DNA of 64,000 nucleotides from Bergeyella zoohelcum ATCC 43767 (GCF_000301075.1 NZ_JH932293.1:1922524-1986523); one strand, 5' to 3'. Shown: positions 16,042 to 26,213, numbered from the stretch's first letter. A program made the numbers and translations. Notes: generated from the sequence alone by a model not told the origin.

Positions 16042-17364
16042 TCACAATATCCCTCTCGCTTTAATTTGCAGATATTTATTAATCACATCAATATTCAAGT
16101 TTTCAGGAGCTGTATAAATGGAATAAATGCCATATTTTTTAAGTTCTTGGATGATGAGATTTTTCTCAAACTCAAATTTTTCTGCAATGATTTCATCATA
16201 CACTTCTTGCATATTTTTTGGGGTAGAGTGTATCATTTTTTGAAGTTCAGAGTTTTTAAAGAAAACTACTACCAATAAATGATTTCTGGCAATACCTCGC
16301 AGGTATTTCATATGTCTTTTTACGGCATCTAAAGTTTCAAAATTGGTAAAGAGTAATACCAAACTTCGCTGAGTAATATTCACGCTTATATCTTGGTACA
16401 ATCTGCCAAAATCACTCTCTGAAAAATCGGTTTGGAGATTATACAGTGCCTCTGAAATCCGTCTCAGATGAGTGGCTTTATTATCCGCCGCTACCTTATT
16501 TTCCATCTTTCGGGAGAAAGCCATCACTCCTGCTCTATCTCCTTTTTTTAGGACAATGTGAGCCAGTGCCATGGTAGCATTGATAGAATAATCTAATAGA
16601 CTCAGTCCATCAAAGGGCATCTGCATGGTTCGTCCTTTATCTATGAGCATATAAATGCGTTGAGATTTTTCATCTTGGTATTGGTTTACCATGAGCTTAT
16701 TCTGCTTAGAAGTGGCTTTCCAATTGATGGTTCTTATGTCATCTCCCTGCACATATTCCTTAATTTGTTCAAACTCCATGGTATGCCCCAATTTTCGGAT
16801 TTTTTTGATACCTCCGAGCATAAACTCATTCTGCAATGCCATAAGTTCATATTTCCTTAGATGAATAAATGAGGGATAAGCAGGCAGTTTCGCCCCCTTT
16901 TGAAAAACGAATCTCTTAGCAACCAATCCAATAGGTGATTTCACGAAAACATTCAGACCTCCAAAATCATACACACCTCTTTCTTTAGGCGAAAGGGTAT
17001 ATTGTAACGCTATATGCTGATTAGGAGATAGCTTTCTTTTCATCTCAAAATCTCTCAGCTGAAACTGAAAAGGAACTTCATCTATGATGCTTACCTGAAC
17101 AGGGAAATCATAACGATTCTCTACTTCGAGCTGAATTAGATTTTCGTCTCCATTAGAGAGTTTTTCGGGCAAAAAGCGTTGTGCTTTCACCTTGTCCTTT
17201 AATGCGAAAAGTAAGAGATAATCTACCATAACCAGAATGACCAATAGCACGAACGCTCCCTGTGCTACACTCATCAATTCTTCAAAAAAGAAAGCCAATA
17301 CAAAGCATAATGCAACGGCAAACAATGCCCAATACAATCGGCTGTTTAAGTATAAATTTTTCAT
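16042..17364 (-). CDS. DUF58 domain membrane protein
   Basis: A 440-residue protein with two N-terminal membrane segments (about 9-30 and 34-54). The DUF58 core around residues 190-240 contains FEQIKEYVQGDDIRTINWKATSKQNKLMV, whose R-x-I-x-W-K-A-x-(S/A) is the family signature. The remainder resembles a von Willebrand A-type fold (YMLIDKGRTMQMP). In Bacteroidota such proteins usually sit with MoxR ATPases and BatA/BatB; none is adjacent here. Its role is unknown, possibly envelope stress or T9SS-related. It follows parC by 76 bp on the same strand. Confidence 0.9.
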   Translation of the reverse strand: MKNLYLNSRLYWALFAVALCFVLAFFFEELMSVAQGAFVLLVILVMVDYLLLFALKDKVKAQRFLPEKLSNGDENLIQLEVENRYDFPVQVSIIDEVPFQFQLRDFEMKRKLSPNQHIALQYTLSPKERGVYDFGGLNVFVKSPIGLVAKRFVFQKGAKLPAYPSFIHLRKYELMALQNEFMLGGIKKIRKLGHTMEFEQIKEYVQGDDIRTINWKATSKQNKLMVNQYQDEKSQRIYMLIDKGRTMQMPFDGLSLLDYSINATMALAHIVLKKGDRAGVMAFSRKMENKVAADNKATHLRRISEALYNLQTDFSESDFGRLYQDISVNITQRSLVLLFTNFETLDAVKRHMKYLRGIARNHLLVVVFFKNSELQKMIHSTPKNMQEVYDEIIAEKFEFEKNLIIQELKKYGIYSIYTAPENLNIDVINKYLQIKARGIL

Positions 17365-17440
17365 CTCTTTAGCTTATGACCATTGGCTTTTTGGCAAAAT
17401 CATTCATCTTTACATTTTCTTTCGGAATAGGCTACCCCTG

Positions 17441-20011
17441 CTATTCAAATGGCAACTCTTCAATGACTCCCTCCTCTGGAAATTCATCAGAGGCAGATGG
17501 TTTCTCCGCTGCTTCAGGTACTGGTGTTTCTTCTACAGGTTCTGGGATGCTGATATTAATAGATTTTACCTTCTCTTTAATCAACTGATTTCCCATTGCT
17601 TTAATGCCTTTTACCGCAATAAACTCATCAATATCCACCAATTCTGGTTCTTTCTCTTTTCCATTTTTATCTTTCGGGTAGATGATTTCCGCTGTAATCC
17701 CCTGAGCAGTGCCTACAAATTCTATAAAAGATTTCGGGTGCTCACTAGGCATAAAAGATTGTACATTCGGTGTGTTTTCTAATAAAAATCTTTTGATATA
17801 ATATATCTTTTTTTCGCCATCGAAATAAATACAAGAAATAGGTTGCTCTGGATTCCATTTTTCTAATACGATAAATTCTTCATCAAATCGGTTCATCAAA
17901 TCAAAGGAAACGAGCTTAGCCTCCCCCGAAGAATTAATGGTAAGAATCTTATCATCTCCTTTGAAATATCCTAAAAATGTTCCTCTTTCCTCCACATTCA
18001 GCCTACGAACGGTATCATCAAACCATATTTTTCTTGGAGCCAATGTAGATACACCTTCTTCCTTCATCTCCACCTTTTTCACAGCAAATTTCGTTACGAT
18101 ATTTCCCTTTGCATTTCGGCCTTTAATGGCTAAATCTGAAAAATCAATATCCATCTTATTTTTTCTAATTCTAGGATTCGGTTTTAGAAAAACAGATACT
18201 ATTTCGGCTTCACCATTAGGATTTGCAGAGAAGTACAAAACGGTAGAACCTTTGGTTTCAGATGCCAGTGAATATTCTGTATTCCGAGTAATAGAAGTTA
18301 CCGAAAAACGCTTCATAAAAGTAGCTCCATCTCTTCCCTCACGGTACATCATATTATAAACGGTTCGGGTATCTCCTTTTTTCCAAACGGCCACATGGAG
18401 TATATCTTTTCCCACAAATGTCTTTGGCTCTACCTTTACCACTTTCATTTCTCCATTTTTTCTAAAGACGATGATATCATCAATGTCTGAGCAATCAAAA
18501 AGATATTCATCTCTCTTTAAGGAAGTTCCGATAAAGCCATCTTCTCTATTAATATAGAATTTTTCATTCGCAACGGCCACTTTGGTAGCATCAATGGTAT
18601 CAAAAACCCTCAACTCTGTACGGCGAGTTTTATCTTTTCCGTATTTTTTTTGAATTTTTTGGTAGTACGCTATTGCATAAGCAACTAAATTTTCTAAATC
18701 GTACTTTACCTGCTCCATTTTGCCTTCTAATGCCGCAATATTTTCTAATGCCTTATCTCTATCATACCTTGATATTCTCATGAAAGGAAGTTCGGTAAGT
18801 CGGACAATATCTTCTGTAACCACCGCTCTCATAAGATGTTTTATAAAAGGTTTCAGTGCAGTATCTATTGCTGCATACACTTCCTCTTTGGTAGTTTTCC
18901 CTTTAATTTCTTGATAGATTTCATTTTCTATAAAGATTTTTTCCAAAGAAGCAAAGTGCCATTTGTCCTCTAATTCCCCTAGCTCAATTTCTAATTCTCT
19001 CTTGAGCAGAGCCACGGTATGATCTGTATTTCTCTTGAGTATCTCCGAAACAGAAAGAAACATAGGTTTATCTCCCACAATGACACAAGCATTGGGAGAA
19101 ATGGAAACCTGACAATCTGTAAACGCATAGAGAGCATCTATGGTTTTATCGGGAGATGAATCATTATACAAATGAATCAAAATCTCCACTTTATCAGAAG
19201 TATTATCCTCTATTTTCTTAATTTTTATCTTATTTCTCTCTGTAGCTTTTACTATGCTATCTATGAGTTCTCCTGTATTTTTAGAGAAAGGAAGTTCTGT
19301 GATGGCAAGAGTATTTTTATCTTTCTGTATGATTCTAGCTCTGGCACGGACTTTTCCTCCTCTTTCACCGTCATTGTATTCAGAGACATCTAACATACCT
19401 CCTGTAAGGAAATCAGGAAAAATCTGAAACTTTTTTCCTTTGAGATAAGTAATAGAAGCCTCTATGAGTTCATTAAAATTATGGGGAAGAATCTTGGTAG
19501 AAAGCCCTACACCTATTCCCTCCACACCTTGTGCCAGAAGCAAAGGAAATTTCACAGGGAGGTCTATAGGTTCATTATTTCTTCCATCATAAGACTTCGT
19601 CCATTCTGTAGTTTTAGGATTAAAAACTACTTCTAATGCGAAAGGGGTAAGCCTTGCCTCTATATACCTTGCTGCTGCTGCTGAATCTCCTGTATAGATA
19701 TTTCCCCAGTTTCCCTGAGTATCTATAAGGAGCTCCTTCTGCCCTATCTGCACCATGGCATCAGTGATGGAGGCATCTCCGTGGGGGTGATATTTCATGG
19801 TATTTCCCACAATGTTTGCCACTTTATTATACCTACCATCTTCTAACTCTCTCATGGAATGCATGATACGCCTTTGCACAGGCTTGAGTCCATCAAAAAC
19901 CGAAGGTATGGCTCTATCTAGAATTACATAGGAAGCATAGTCTAAAAACCAGTCTCTATACAGTCCAGATACCTTTTTTAGGCTTTCGCTACGCTCGTTA
20001 TTATTTGTCAT
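17441..20011 (-). CDS. parC: DNA topoisomerase IV subunit A
   Basis: The breakage-reunion subunit of topoisomerase IV, which decatenates daughter chromosomes. From the ATG at 20011 it has 856 residues. The N-terminal block (GLYRDWFLDYASYVILDRAIP), the quinolone-determining stretch HPHGDASITDAMV and the catalytic tyrosine in AAARYIEARLTPF (Tyr116) are all present. The C-terminal part after about 500 is a degenerate beta-pinwheel. A GTG at 20026 in the same frame overlaps the stop of the preceding gene by one base and would add MENHK; I prefer the ATG. ParC rather than GyrA is inferred from pairing with parE and the absence of a clear GyrA box. Confidence 0.93.
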   Translation of the reverse strand: MTNNNERSESLKKVSGLYRDWFLDYASYVILDRAIPSVFDGLKPVQRRIMHSMRELEDGRYNKVANIVGNTMKYHPHGDASITDAMVQIGQKELLIDTQGNWGNIYTGDSAAAARYIEARLTPFALEVVFNPKTTEWTKSYDGRNNEPIDLPVKFPLLLAQGVEGIGVGLSTKILPHNFNELIEASITYLKGKKFQIFPDFLTGGMLDVSEYNDGERGGKVRARARIIQKDKNTLAITELPFSKNTGELIDSIVKATERNKIKIKKIEDNTSDKVEILIHLYNDSSPDKTIDALYAFTDCQVSISPNACVIVGDKPMFLSVSEILKRNTDHTVALLKRELEIELGELEDKWHFASLEKIFIENEIYQEIKGKTTKEEVYAAIDTALKPFIKHLMRAVVTEDIVRLTELPFMRISRYDRDKALENIAALEGKMEQVKYDLENLVAYAIAYYQKIQKKYGKDKTRRTELRVFDTIDATKVAVANEKFYINREDGFIGTSLKRDEYLFDCSDIDDIIVFRKNGEMKVVKVEPKTFVGKDILHVAVWKKGDTRTVYNMMYREGRDGATFMKRFSVTSITRNTEYSLASETKGSTVLYFSANPNGEAEIVSVFLKPNPRIRKNKMDIDFSDLAIKGRNAKGNIVTKFAVKKVEMKEEGVSTLAPRKIWFDDTVRRLNVEERGTFLGYFKGDDKILTINSSGEAKLVSFDLMNRFDEEFIVLEKWNPEQPISCIYFDGEKKIYYIKRFLLENTPNVQSFMPSEHPKSFIEFVGTAQGITAEIIYPKDKNGKEKEPELVDIDEFIAVKGIKAMGNQLIKEKVKSINISIPEPVEETPVPEAAEKPSASDEFPEEGVIEELPFE

Positions 20012-20025
20012 CTTATGATTTTCCA

Positions 20026-20493
20026 CTATAAATTTTGGGCTTTATTTTTCTTAATCACCTTAGATAAAGAGCGGTGAAGGTCTCTAATTTCTTTTGTATT
20101 AAGATAGGAAATATCATATCTCAAAATGATGTCTTTTCCCTTTTTGCTATCTATCTTTATGTATAATTTTTTGTACAAGAAAGCATCGGCAATGCTGAAC
20201 TCCTTAAGTTTATATTTGGGAAATTCATCCGACTTCTTTGACCAAAAAGGAATAGGGCTATAGTTTTTAAAGTTCAACGCTTCCCCATCACTGTCATAAT
20301 CAAAATGTTCTTTCCCTCGCATGAAATAGATAAGTGCTACAAGACCTGAAAAAACAAGAAAAAGATAGTTATGAGGTAACAATTTCGCTTTATAATTGAA
20401 AACAAAAGCCAATATCCCAAATACAAGTGATAAAATCATCAGTGCATTAATGGAACTGATGAATACTGTTCGTCTTTTTGTCGTTAATCTCAT
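20026..20493 (-). CDS. Small membrane protein between parE and parC
   Basis: A 155-residue unrecognised protein. Two membrane segments are seen at about residues 10-32 and 39-57. A soluble part follows with a conserved-looking KDIILRYDISYLNTKEIRDLHRS stretch and a basic C-terminus. It resembles a PH-like membrane protein, but this is only a guess. It sits between parE (107 bp upstream) and parC, and its TAG stop overlaps an alternative GTG start of parC. It is therefore probably cotranscribed with topoisomerase IV. The sequence shows no link to DNA topology. Confidence 0.8.
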   Translation of the reverse strand: MRLTTKRRTVFISSINALMILSLVFGILAFVFNYKAKLLPHNYLFLVFSGLVALIYFMRGKEHFDYDSDGEALNFKNYSPIPFWSKKSDEFPKYKLKEFSIADAFLYKKLYIKIDSKKGKDIILRYDISYLNTKEIRDLHRSLSKVIKKNKAQNL

Positions 20494-20599
20494 AATCTTA
20501 ATTCATTTTATGTATCATGATGAATTGTAGTTTTTACTATCCTTTCATCCTTTTCATGTTTTCACACGGTCATTGTTTTATCTTCTTTATTCTCTCCAG

Positions 20600-22450
20600 T
20601 TAAATTGCTCCTTCTACCACTAGGTTTTCAAGGATAAATCCTTGTCGGTCAGGTGTATTCTTACCCATATAGAACTCAAGAAGTTGGTCTATGGTAGTAT
20701 CTTTTCCTATGATTACGGGTTCTAAACGAATATCTTTTCCTATGAAATGCTTAAACTCATCAGGGGAAATTTCTCCTAGACCTTTAAACCTTGTAATTTC
20801 AGGATTTTTACCGAGTTCCTCTATGGCTCTTACTCTCTCCTCTTCGGTATAGCAGTACCTTGTTTCCTTTTTATTTCTCACTCTAAAGAGCGGTGTCTGA
20901 AGAATGTAGAGATGTCCATTTTTAATTAAATCTGGAAAAAACTGAAGGAAGAAAGTAATCATCAAAAGTCTAATGTGCATTCCATCCACATCAGCATCGG
21001 TAGCAATAATCACTTGATTGTACCTTAAATCTTCCAGAGAGTTTTCTATATTCAGAGCCGCCTGTAGAAGGTTAAACTCTTCGTTTTCATAGACTACTCT
21101 TTTGGTAAGCCCATAAGAGTTAAGCGGTTTTCCACGCAATGAAAATACGGCTTGAGTTTCTACATCTCTACTCTTAGTAATAGACCCCGATGCAGAATCT
21201 CCCTCGGTAATAAAGATTTGGGATTCTCCTTTTCTGCTTGCTTTTTGGTCATTATAATGCTGCCTACAGTCTCTAAGTTTTTTATTATGTAGAGAAACTT
21301 TCTTTGCTCTTTCTCTTGCTAATTTTTGGATTCCCGAGAGCTCTTTTCTTTCCCTTTCAGAAACGAGGATTTTCTTATGAATCGCCTCAGCAATTTCTTG
21401 ATTTTTATGAAGGAAATTATCTAATTCTCTTTTGAGAAAATTGGTCATAAAAGTACGGATAGTTTCCTTTCCTGGCTCCATGTCATTGGAGCCGAGTTTA
21501 GTTTTAGTCTGAGACTCAAAAACAGGCTCTATCACTTTAATAGAGACAGCTGCGATGATGGATTTTCTAATATCCGTAGATTCAAAATTTTTATTAAGAA
21601 ACTCCCGAATGGTTTTCACATACGCTTCCTTAAAAGCAGCAAGATGTGTCCCTCCTTGAGTGGTATTTTGCCCATTCACAAAAGAAAAATAAGTTTCGGA
21701 TTGGGACTTATCACTATGAGTAATGGCTATTTCTACATCTTCTCCTTTAAGATGAATGATAGGATAGAGTGTTTGTTCCTCTCCCAGCTGTTCCTCTAAT
21801 AGGTCTCTCAATCCATTTTCAGAGAAAAATGTTTCGCCATTAAAAGTAATTTTCAGCCCAGGATTTAGGTAAACATAATTTCTGAGCATTCGCTCTATAT
21901 AATCTTTTCTGAACTTGAAATTCACAAAGATTTCTGGGTCTGGAGAGAAAGTAATTTCCGTTCCGTTTCTCTCAGAAGTTTCTGCCTCGTCATGATTTAT
22001 GGTAACCACACCTTTAGAGAACTCTGCTATTTTCACTTTGCCCTCCCGTACAGATTTTACCTTGAAATAGACAGAAAGAGCATTTACTGCTTTGGTACCT
22101 ACCCCATTCAGTCCTACTGATTTTTTAAAGGCTTTGGAATCATATTTACCTCCCGTATTCATTTTAGATACCGCATCTACCACTTTTCCCAGAGGGATTC
22201 CTCTACCATAGTCTCTAATGACGGCTTTTCCATCATCTATCTTAATATCTATCTTCTTTCCTGCTTTCATTACAAACTCGTCTATAGAGTTGTCAATGAT
22301 TTCCTTTAGCAAGATATAAATACCATCATCGGGCGAGGAGCCATCACCTAGCTTCCCTATATACATCCCAGGGCGGATACGAATATGCTCCTGCCAATCT
22401 AATGACCGAATATTATCTTCTGTGTACTCTGTAGTATGCGTGTCTATCAT
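20600..22450 (-). CDS. parE: DNA topoisomerase IV subunit B
   Basis: A 616-residue ATPase subunit of topoisomerase IV. The GHKL ATPase motifs are visible: [19 protein letters not shown] and [13 protein letters not shown]. The transducer domain is followed by the TOPRIM domain with the metal-binding EGDSASGS and [10 protein letters not shown] motifs. The C-terminal [14 protein letters not shown] is complete. The length of about 615 residues and the lack of a GyrB-type insert indicate ParE. It has its own good promoter and leads the parE-(membrane protein)-parC group. Confidence 0.95.
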   Translation of the reverse strand: MIDTHTTEYTEDNIRSLDWQEHIRIRPGMYIGKLGDGSSPDDGIYILLKEIIDNSIDEFVMKAGKKIDIKIDDGKAVIRDYGRGIPLGKVVDAVSKMNTGGKYDSKAFKKSVGLNGVGTKAVNALSVYFKVKSVREGKVKIAEFSKGVVTINHDEAETSERNGTEITFSPDPEIFVNFKFRKDYIERMLRNYVYLNPGLKITFNGETFFSENGLRDLLEEQLGEEQTLYPIIHLKGEDVEIAITHSDKSQSETYFSFVNGQNTTQGGTHLAAFKEAYVKTIREFLNKNFESTDIRKSIIAAVSIKVIEPVFESQTKTKLGSNDMEPGKETIRTFMTNFLKRELDNFLHKNQEIAEAIHKKILVSERERKELSGIQKLARERAKKVSLHNKKLRDCRQHYNDQKASRKGESQIFITEGDSASGSITKSRDVETQAVFSLRGKPLNSYGLTKRVVYENEEFNLLQAALNIENSLEDLRYNQVIIATDADVDGMHIRLLMITFFLQFFPDLIKNGHLYILQTPLFRVRNKKETRYCYTEEERVRAIEELGKNPEITRFKGLGEISPDEFKHFIGKDIRLEPVIIGKDTTIDQLLEFYMGKNTPDRQGFILENLVVEGAI

Positions 22451-22474
22451 GTGTTTATCTTGCTCAATATCTTA

Positions 22475-22505
22475 CAAAGATAATAAGTTTTTATGAGAAA
22501 AGCAA
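22475..22505 (-). promoter_or_regulatory. Promoter of parE group
   Basis: The minus strand has TATCTTTG (plus 22475-22482) and TTG (plus 22503-22505) 20 bp upstream. It ends 24 nt before the parE ATG. Confidence 0.6.
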
Positions 22506-22597
22506 TTAGGATTTGCTCGGTACAAAGGAATAAGAAATAGAAGACCATTGGCTTCTTCTTTCAAAAAAATTGCATACAGATATCCCTTTCCCGTAGC

Positions 22598-22634
22598 AAA
22601 AACCGCTTCCATCTATATGATAGAAACGGCTTTT
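22598..22634 (-). terminator. Terminator of lipoprotein gene
   Basis: On the minus strand GCCGTTTCTATC pairs with GATGGAAGCGG (some G-T pairs) around ATATA, followed by TTTTT. It lies 28 nt after the stop of the upstream lipoprotein gene. Confidence 0.7.
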
Positions 22635-22662
22635 CTGACAAATATTAATATGAAAAATTCTC

Positions 22663-23280
22663 TTAATGGGTAATTTTAAACTTAAACCTCACATCTCCGT
22701 TGAGGTGATTCAAGATAGGTGCTGTAGGCTTAGGAAGCGTTTGGTTACTTCCCACCGCATGTAGCACTTTATTATATTTCAGCGGACCAATAACCAAAGG
22801 GTAGGTTACATTTAGCACATCAGGATGTTTATGATGATACCAATCCTTAGAATTCATCGTGATAGCATATTTCTTATTCTTAACAATAGTAAGCGGCGTG
22901 ATAGCTGTTTCAAAAACATTATTCGCTGCAGTAACATTCACCATAGTGGTAACCAATGGCGAAGCATTATCTGCATCCCAAATAGTTACCCTTACCGCAG
23001 GGTTTATGCTAGGTATTTTCACATATACAGAGGAAATCTCACCATTGGTAGTTGCCTCAAATTCATAGCCCATTTCTGTTGGCACTTGTCCTATATTAGG
23101 ATTCGTTTGAGAAAAACCCGTTGCCGATAAAAATTCCAAATAATAATCCTTAGGAGACAAAAAAGGACTCTGCTCTATAGGAGTGGCAGTATCTATGAGC
23201 CTCACATCCTTAGTACAAGAGACCACAGCCAAAGAAAACAAAGCCAAAAATGATTTTACGAGTATAGATTTTTTGTTCAT
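22663..23280 (-). CDS. Lipoprotein, DUF4082-like
   Basis: A 205-residue lipoprotein with the lipobox LAVVSC (Cys22) after a short hydrophobic leader. The mature part has the pattern GYEFEATTNGEISSVYVKIP, VRVTIWDADN and KKYAITMNSKDWY, which resembles the beta-sandwich DUF4082 domain. That domain assignment is tentative. It stands alone, with its own promoter box 39 nt upstream and a terminator downstream. It is probably surface exposed or periplasmic; no function is proposed. Confidence 0.8.
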   Translation of the reverse strand: MNKKSILVKSFLALFSLAVVSCTKDVRLIDTATPIEQSPFLSPKDYYLEFLSATGFSQTNPNIGQVPTEMGYEFEATTNGEISSVYVKIPSINPAVRVTIWDADNASPLVTTMVNVTAANNVFETAITPLTIVKNKKYAITMNSKDWYHHKHPDVLNVTYPLVIGPLKYNKVLHAVGSNQTLPKPTAPILNHLNGDVRFKFKITH

Positions 23281-23319
23281 ATGAATTAAGGGTATTAGAA
23301 TTTAGGAGCTAAAAGTAAT

Positions 23320-23327
23320 CAAAATTA
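23320..23327 (-). promoter_or_regulatory. Lipoprotein gene -7 box
   Basis: TAATTTTG on the minus strand, an exact TAnnTTTG match 39 nt before the ATG at 23280; no clear -33 box. Confidence 0.4.
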
Positions 23328-23417
23328 AGGTAAAGGCAAAATATTTTTGGGGAGAATATGACATTTTTTTAACTCAATATAAAAACACTACTATTTCTAA
23401 ACGGCATTCTCTTACTT

Positions 23418-24437
23418 CTATTTCCATAAAAGCTTCAGTTCCTCCTCAGAAAGATTCCAATGATAGTTTGCCCTACCAATACTTTCCAGTGCCACAAAAC
23501 CTATACCTTTCGCGTCATTTTTCTTATCCTGTTTCATGAATGGCAAAAGCATTTCTAGCGTATAATTCATCTCTTGAATAAAAGGATAAAATTTTACCAA
23601 TTGATTTTGAATCTCTGCAAAATCTTCATTTGGAAGAATATGTGCATTATTTGCCAATTTTGCCTCCCAATACATTCCCATCGCCACTGCAAAACCGTGT
23701 AATATTGGTTGCTCATTTATTAAATGCAAGCTCTCAATAGCATGACCAATGGTATGCCCGAAGTTCAGTAATTTCCTTTCGCCCTTTTCTGTAGGGTCTC
23801 TTTCTACAATCGCTTTTTTTATATGTACCGAATCTGAAATCAACGGAGCCAAATTTTCATAATTTAATTCCGAAATAGTTACCAATGTTTTCCAATGCAG
23901 TGCATCTGCAATCAATCCATGCTTAAGCATTTCAGCAAAACCACTCATTAACTCCTGATGAGGGAGCGTTTGTAAAAAATCAGGATGAACAAACACCCCT
24001 TTGGGAAGCGTAAAAGTACCTACCATATTTTTAGCTCCCCCTAAATCTATCCCTGTTTTCCCTCCTATAGAAGCATCTACCATGGCTAAAAGCGAAGTAG
24101 GGATTTGTAAAAAATCAATTCCCCTTTTGTATGTAGATGCCACAAAACCACCTAAATCCGTAACAACTCCTCCCCCCAGATTCACCAAAATAGCATTTCT
24201 ATCTGCCTCATATTCTAATAAAATCTCCCAAAGCATGGTGGCAGATGTTATATTTTTCATCTCTTCTCCAGCTTCTATTTCTAAAATTTCAAATGGAGCA
24301 GTGGTTTCTAGGTTTCCCAAAAACAACGGTAAGCAATGCGTATGTGTATTTTCATCTACCAAAATAAAAATCTTAGAAGGGTTCCTCTCTCTCACCCAAT
24401 CATTGAGCATTGTAAAAGATGCATCTAAAAAAGCCAT
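23418..24437 (-). CDS. aroB: 3-dehydroquinate synthase
   Basis: A 339-residue NAD- and metal-dependent enzyme that converts DAHP to 3-dehydroquinate in the shikimate pathway. Visible blocks are LVNLGGGVVTDLGGFVASTYKRG (NAD site, about 85-110), PTSLLAMVDASIGGKTGID, and the metal-binding KLLNFGHTIGHAIE with its two histidines. Another metal ligand is the Glu in SGFAEMLKHGL. The N-terminus is a little short relative to family members of about 360 residues, but all catalytic blocks are there. It stands alone between the lipoprotein gene and an intergenic repeat. Confidence 0.95.
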   Translation of the reverse strand: MAFLDASFTMLNDWVRERNPSKIFILVDENTHTHCLPLFLGNLETTAPFEILEIEAGEEMKNITSATMLWEILLEYEADRNAILVNLGGGVVTDLGGFVASTYKRGIDFLQIPTSLLAMVDASIGGKTGIDLGGAKNMVGTFTLPKGVFVHPDFLQTLPHQELMSGFAEMLKHGLIADALHWKTLVTISELNYENLAPLISDSVHIKKAIVERDPTEKGERKLLNFGHTIGHAIESLHLINEQPILHGFAVAMGMYWEAKLANNAHILPNEDFAEIQNQLVKFYPFIQEMNYTLEMLLPFMKQDKKNDAKGIGFVALESIGRANYHWNLSEEELKLLWK

Positions 24438-24531
24438 GATGATATTATTAAGGCTGTAAAAATAAGGATAATCTGAAAAACTTTGTTTATTTCACATCTT
24501 AAAAATACTGAAACAATATGAAGTCATCTCT

Positions 24532-24730
24532 ACTTATTTGATAACAAACACTATTAAAAAATTAAAAAAATGAAGTACAATATTGTTTATTAAAAATGCA
24601 TTAATAAACTGATGAAGAATGTTAAGTTTAATGAATTTTATTGTTTTGGATACTTTGGCAAAGCACTTTAAAATCTCCTTAAGACTCAAAAAATTTAAGT
24701 AAGATAAAAAGTCAAAACGAGTCATATCTT
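24532..24730 (-). repeat. Decayed dispersed intergenic repeat, copy B
   Basis: The longest copy noticed. Its minus strand is open for 67 codons (24534-24737), with a frame containing RFDFL, KEILKCFAKVSKTIKFIK and FINAFLINN. Parts recur elsewhere: the TTGGCAAAG.ACTTT core at 44647-44672 and reversed at 4958-4993, and the ATATTGTTT..TATTAAAAA...AATTTT stretch at 39249-39310. The 371-bp gap 24438-24808 holds this repeat and the terminator at 24738-24766 and nothing else I can identify. A real 67-residue gene cannot be fully excluded. Confidence 0.5.
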
Positions 24731-24737
24731 TTACCAT

Positions 24738-24766
24738 AAAAAAACCAAAGCTTTCGCTTTGGTTTT
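24738..24766 (-). terminator. Terminator of T9SS HmuY-like gene
   Basis: AAAACCAAAGC pairs with GCTTTGGTTTT around a 4-nt loop, followed on the minus strand by TTTTTTT. The structure is 43 nt after the stop. Confidence 0.85.
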
Positions 24767-24808
24767 CTCTAAAATAACACTAAAAAATAGATACTATGAA
24801 AAATCTGT

Positions 24809-26116
24809 TTACTTTAGAATCAGCTGCTTAGAAGTTTTGTAATCACCAAGGATGAAATGAACGATATAGTTCCCTGATTTTAATTGGCTTAAATCTAAAT
24901 CCTTTTGGAAAAACCCTTTTGTTTTTGAGATATTTGTTTCATATACCACTCTACCAGACATGTCAAAAACCTGAATTTTACCCTCTCTCTTCTGTTCATC
25001 TTTCACATCAAAAATCACAGAAACTTGCTTATTAGGAGCAGGATTAGGGTACATTCCGAATTTCACATCCTTATTCACTTCATTGGTTGCCATTTGGGCT
25101 GTAATTTCTTTGTACTTAAAGAATACATTTCCATTCGCTACACCACCATTTTGAGTAAAATACATACGATAATATTTATCCTCATTATCTTTAATATAGT
25201 ATACAATATCTGGGATAAGAGTAGTAATTTGCTTGTAACTATGACCAATAGCCGTAATATTATCTGAATAATCCGCATCCGCTGGCTGAGTGAATGTAGC
25301 AACATCTTGTTGCTCCACTTTTTTAGCTACACGAACATTAGGATTTTGGATTACTCCAGACATTTGATAGTAATACGGAGCTCCTGCACTTCCGAAATCA
25401 TAATAATAGCGTGTAAACATCATATCCCATTCGGTTTTATCAGGTTCATTATTTGCTACTTGGTCATCTGTCTGGAAAGAGAAATAGTTAAAATACTTAT
25501 TATCATTACCATTTGGAACGGTTTTAGTGATTACATTTCCCCACACCCCATTAGCTCCTGCTTTGGCATAGCGGAATGTATAACCATGATAATAATTATC
25601 AATAAATAATTTAATGTATGTATTATCAGGGTATTTCAAAACGAAAACCACTTTTCCCTCTAACTTATGAGTGAACATATTATAGCATGCCCAGCCATAA
25701 GTAAAATTAGGATTGCTGCATGCTGTATTGATATTAGTTTGTTCTAGTGCTCCATTGAATAAGTTGTTAGTCTCACTAGGATTATAAAGTGGTGCTCCCC
25801 AATTCGATATATTAGCAATATCCACAGTATCAAAATCTGCAGGATTAGCTGAAACTTGATACACTTTAATTCCTCTTGCATCATTCACTCTAGTACCAAA
25901 TGCCATAGAATGATCTCTTCTAAGTGCTAAATCCCAATTATTAGCTGCTTGAGACAACAGATTCCCCGTAGAAAAGTCAAAGAATACACGGTTAACATAG
26001 TTCGCACCCATAGTAGCAGGTACAGTAGTGTAGCCATTTGCATCCACTTGCTGAGCACTCATTGGCAATGAAATACCTAATGCTAAAGCGGCTGAAAAAA
26101 ATATTTTTTTAGTCAT
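24809..26116 (-). CDS. HmuY-like protein with type IX secretion tail
   Basis: A 435-residue exported protein. A signal peptide (cleavage after SAQ, about residue 21) is followed by an HmuY-like domain: NNWDLALRRDHSMAFGTRVN near residue 60 and EWDMMFTRYYYDFGSAG near 230. The last ~85 residues are a type A T9SS sorting domain, with GMYPNPAPNKQVSVIFD, FDMSGRVVYE and LDLSQLKSGNYIV. HmuY proteins bind haem and pass it to a TonB receptor; such a receptor is divergently encoded 97 bp away. The protein is therefore probably a cell-surface haem-binding protein exported by T9SS. The link to haem is inference from family and context. Confidence 0.85.
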   Translation of the reverse strand: MTKKIFFSAALALGISLPMSAQQVDANGYTTVPATMGANYVNRVFFDFSTGNLLSQAANNWDLALRRDHSMAFGTRVNDARGIKVYQVSANPADFDTVDIANISNWGAPLYNPSETNNLFNGALEQTNINTACSNPNFTYGWACYNMFTHKLEGKVVFVLKYPDNTYIKLFIDNYYHGYTFRYAKAGANGVWGNVITKTVPNGNDNKYFNYFSFQTDDQVANNEPDKTEWDMMFTRYYYDFGSAGAPYYYQMSGVIQNPNVRVAKKVEQQDVATFTQPADADYSDNITAIGHSYKQITTLIPDIVYYIKDNEDKYYRMYFTQNGGVANGNVFFKYKEITAQMATNEVNKDVKFGMYPNPAPNKQVSVIFDVKDEQKREGKIQVFDMSGRVVYETNISKTKGFFQKDLDLSQLKSGNYIVHFILGDYKTSKQLILK

Positions 26117-26135
26117 GATTGAAAATTTTATGGCA

Positions 26136-26143
26136 CAAAAGTA
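26136..26143 (-). promoter_or_regulatory. Promoter box of T9SS HmuY-like gene
   Basis: TACTTTTG on the minus strand, an exact TAnnTTTG match 19 nt before the ATG at 26116. Confidence 0.45.
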
Positions 26144-26176
26144 TAAAATAATTTTTAATAATTCTAAATAAATCCG

Positions 26177-26184
26177 TAAATTTG
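26177..26184 (+). promoter_or_regulatory. Promoter box of TonB receptor operon
   Basis: TAAATTTG, an exact TAnnTTTG match, 29 nt before the ATG at 26214. The two divergent boxes of this intergenic region are 33 bp apart, so one regulator could control both. Confidence 0.5.
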
Positions 26185-26213
26185 CAGAAAGAAATTTTTA
26201 CTCCATAATCATC

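Noticed and set aside
24534-24737. 67-residue protein on the minus strand in the aroB/T9SS gap
   Set aside because: It coincides with a repeat whose other copies have stops and frame changes; kept as a repeat, though an intact small gene is not fully excluded.
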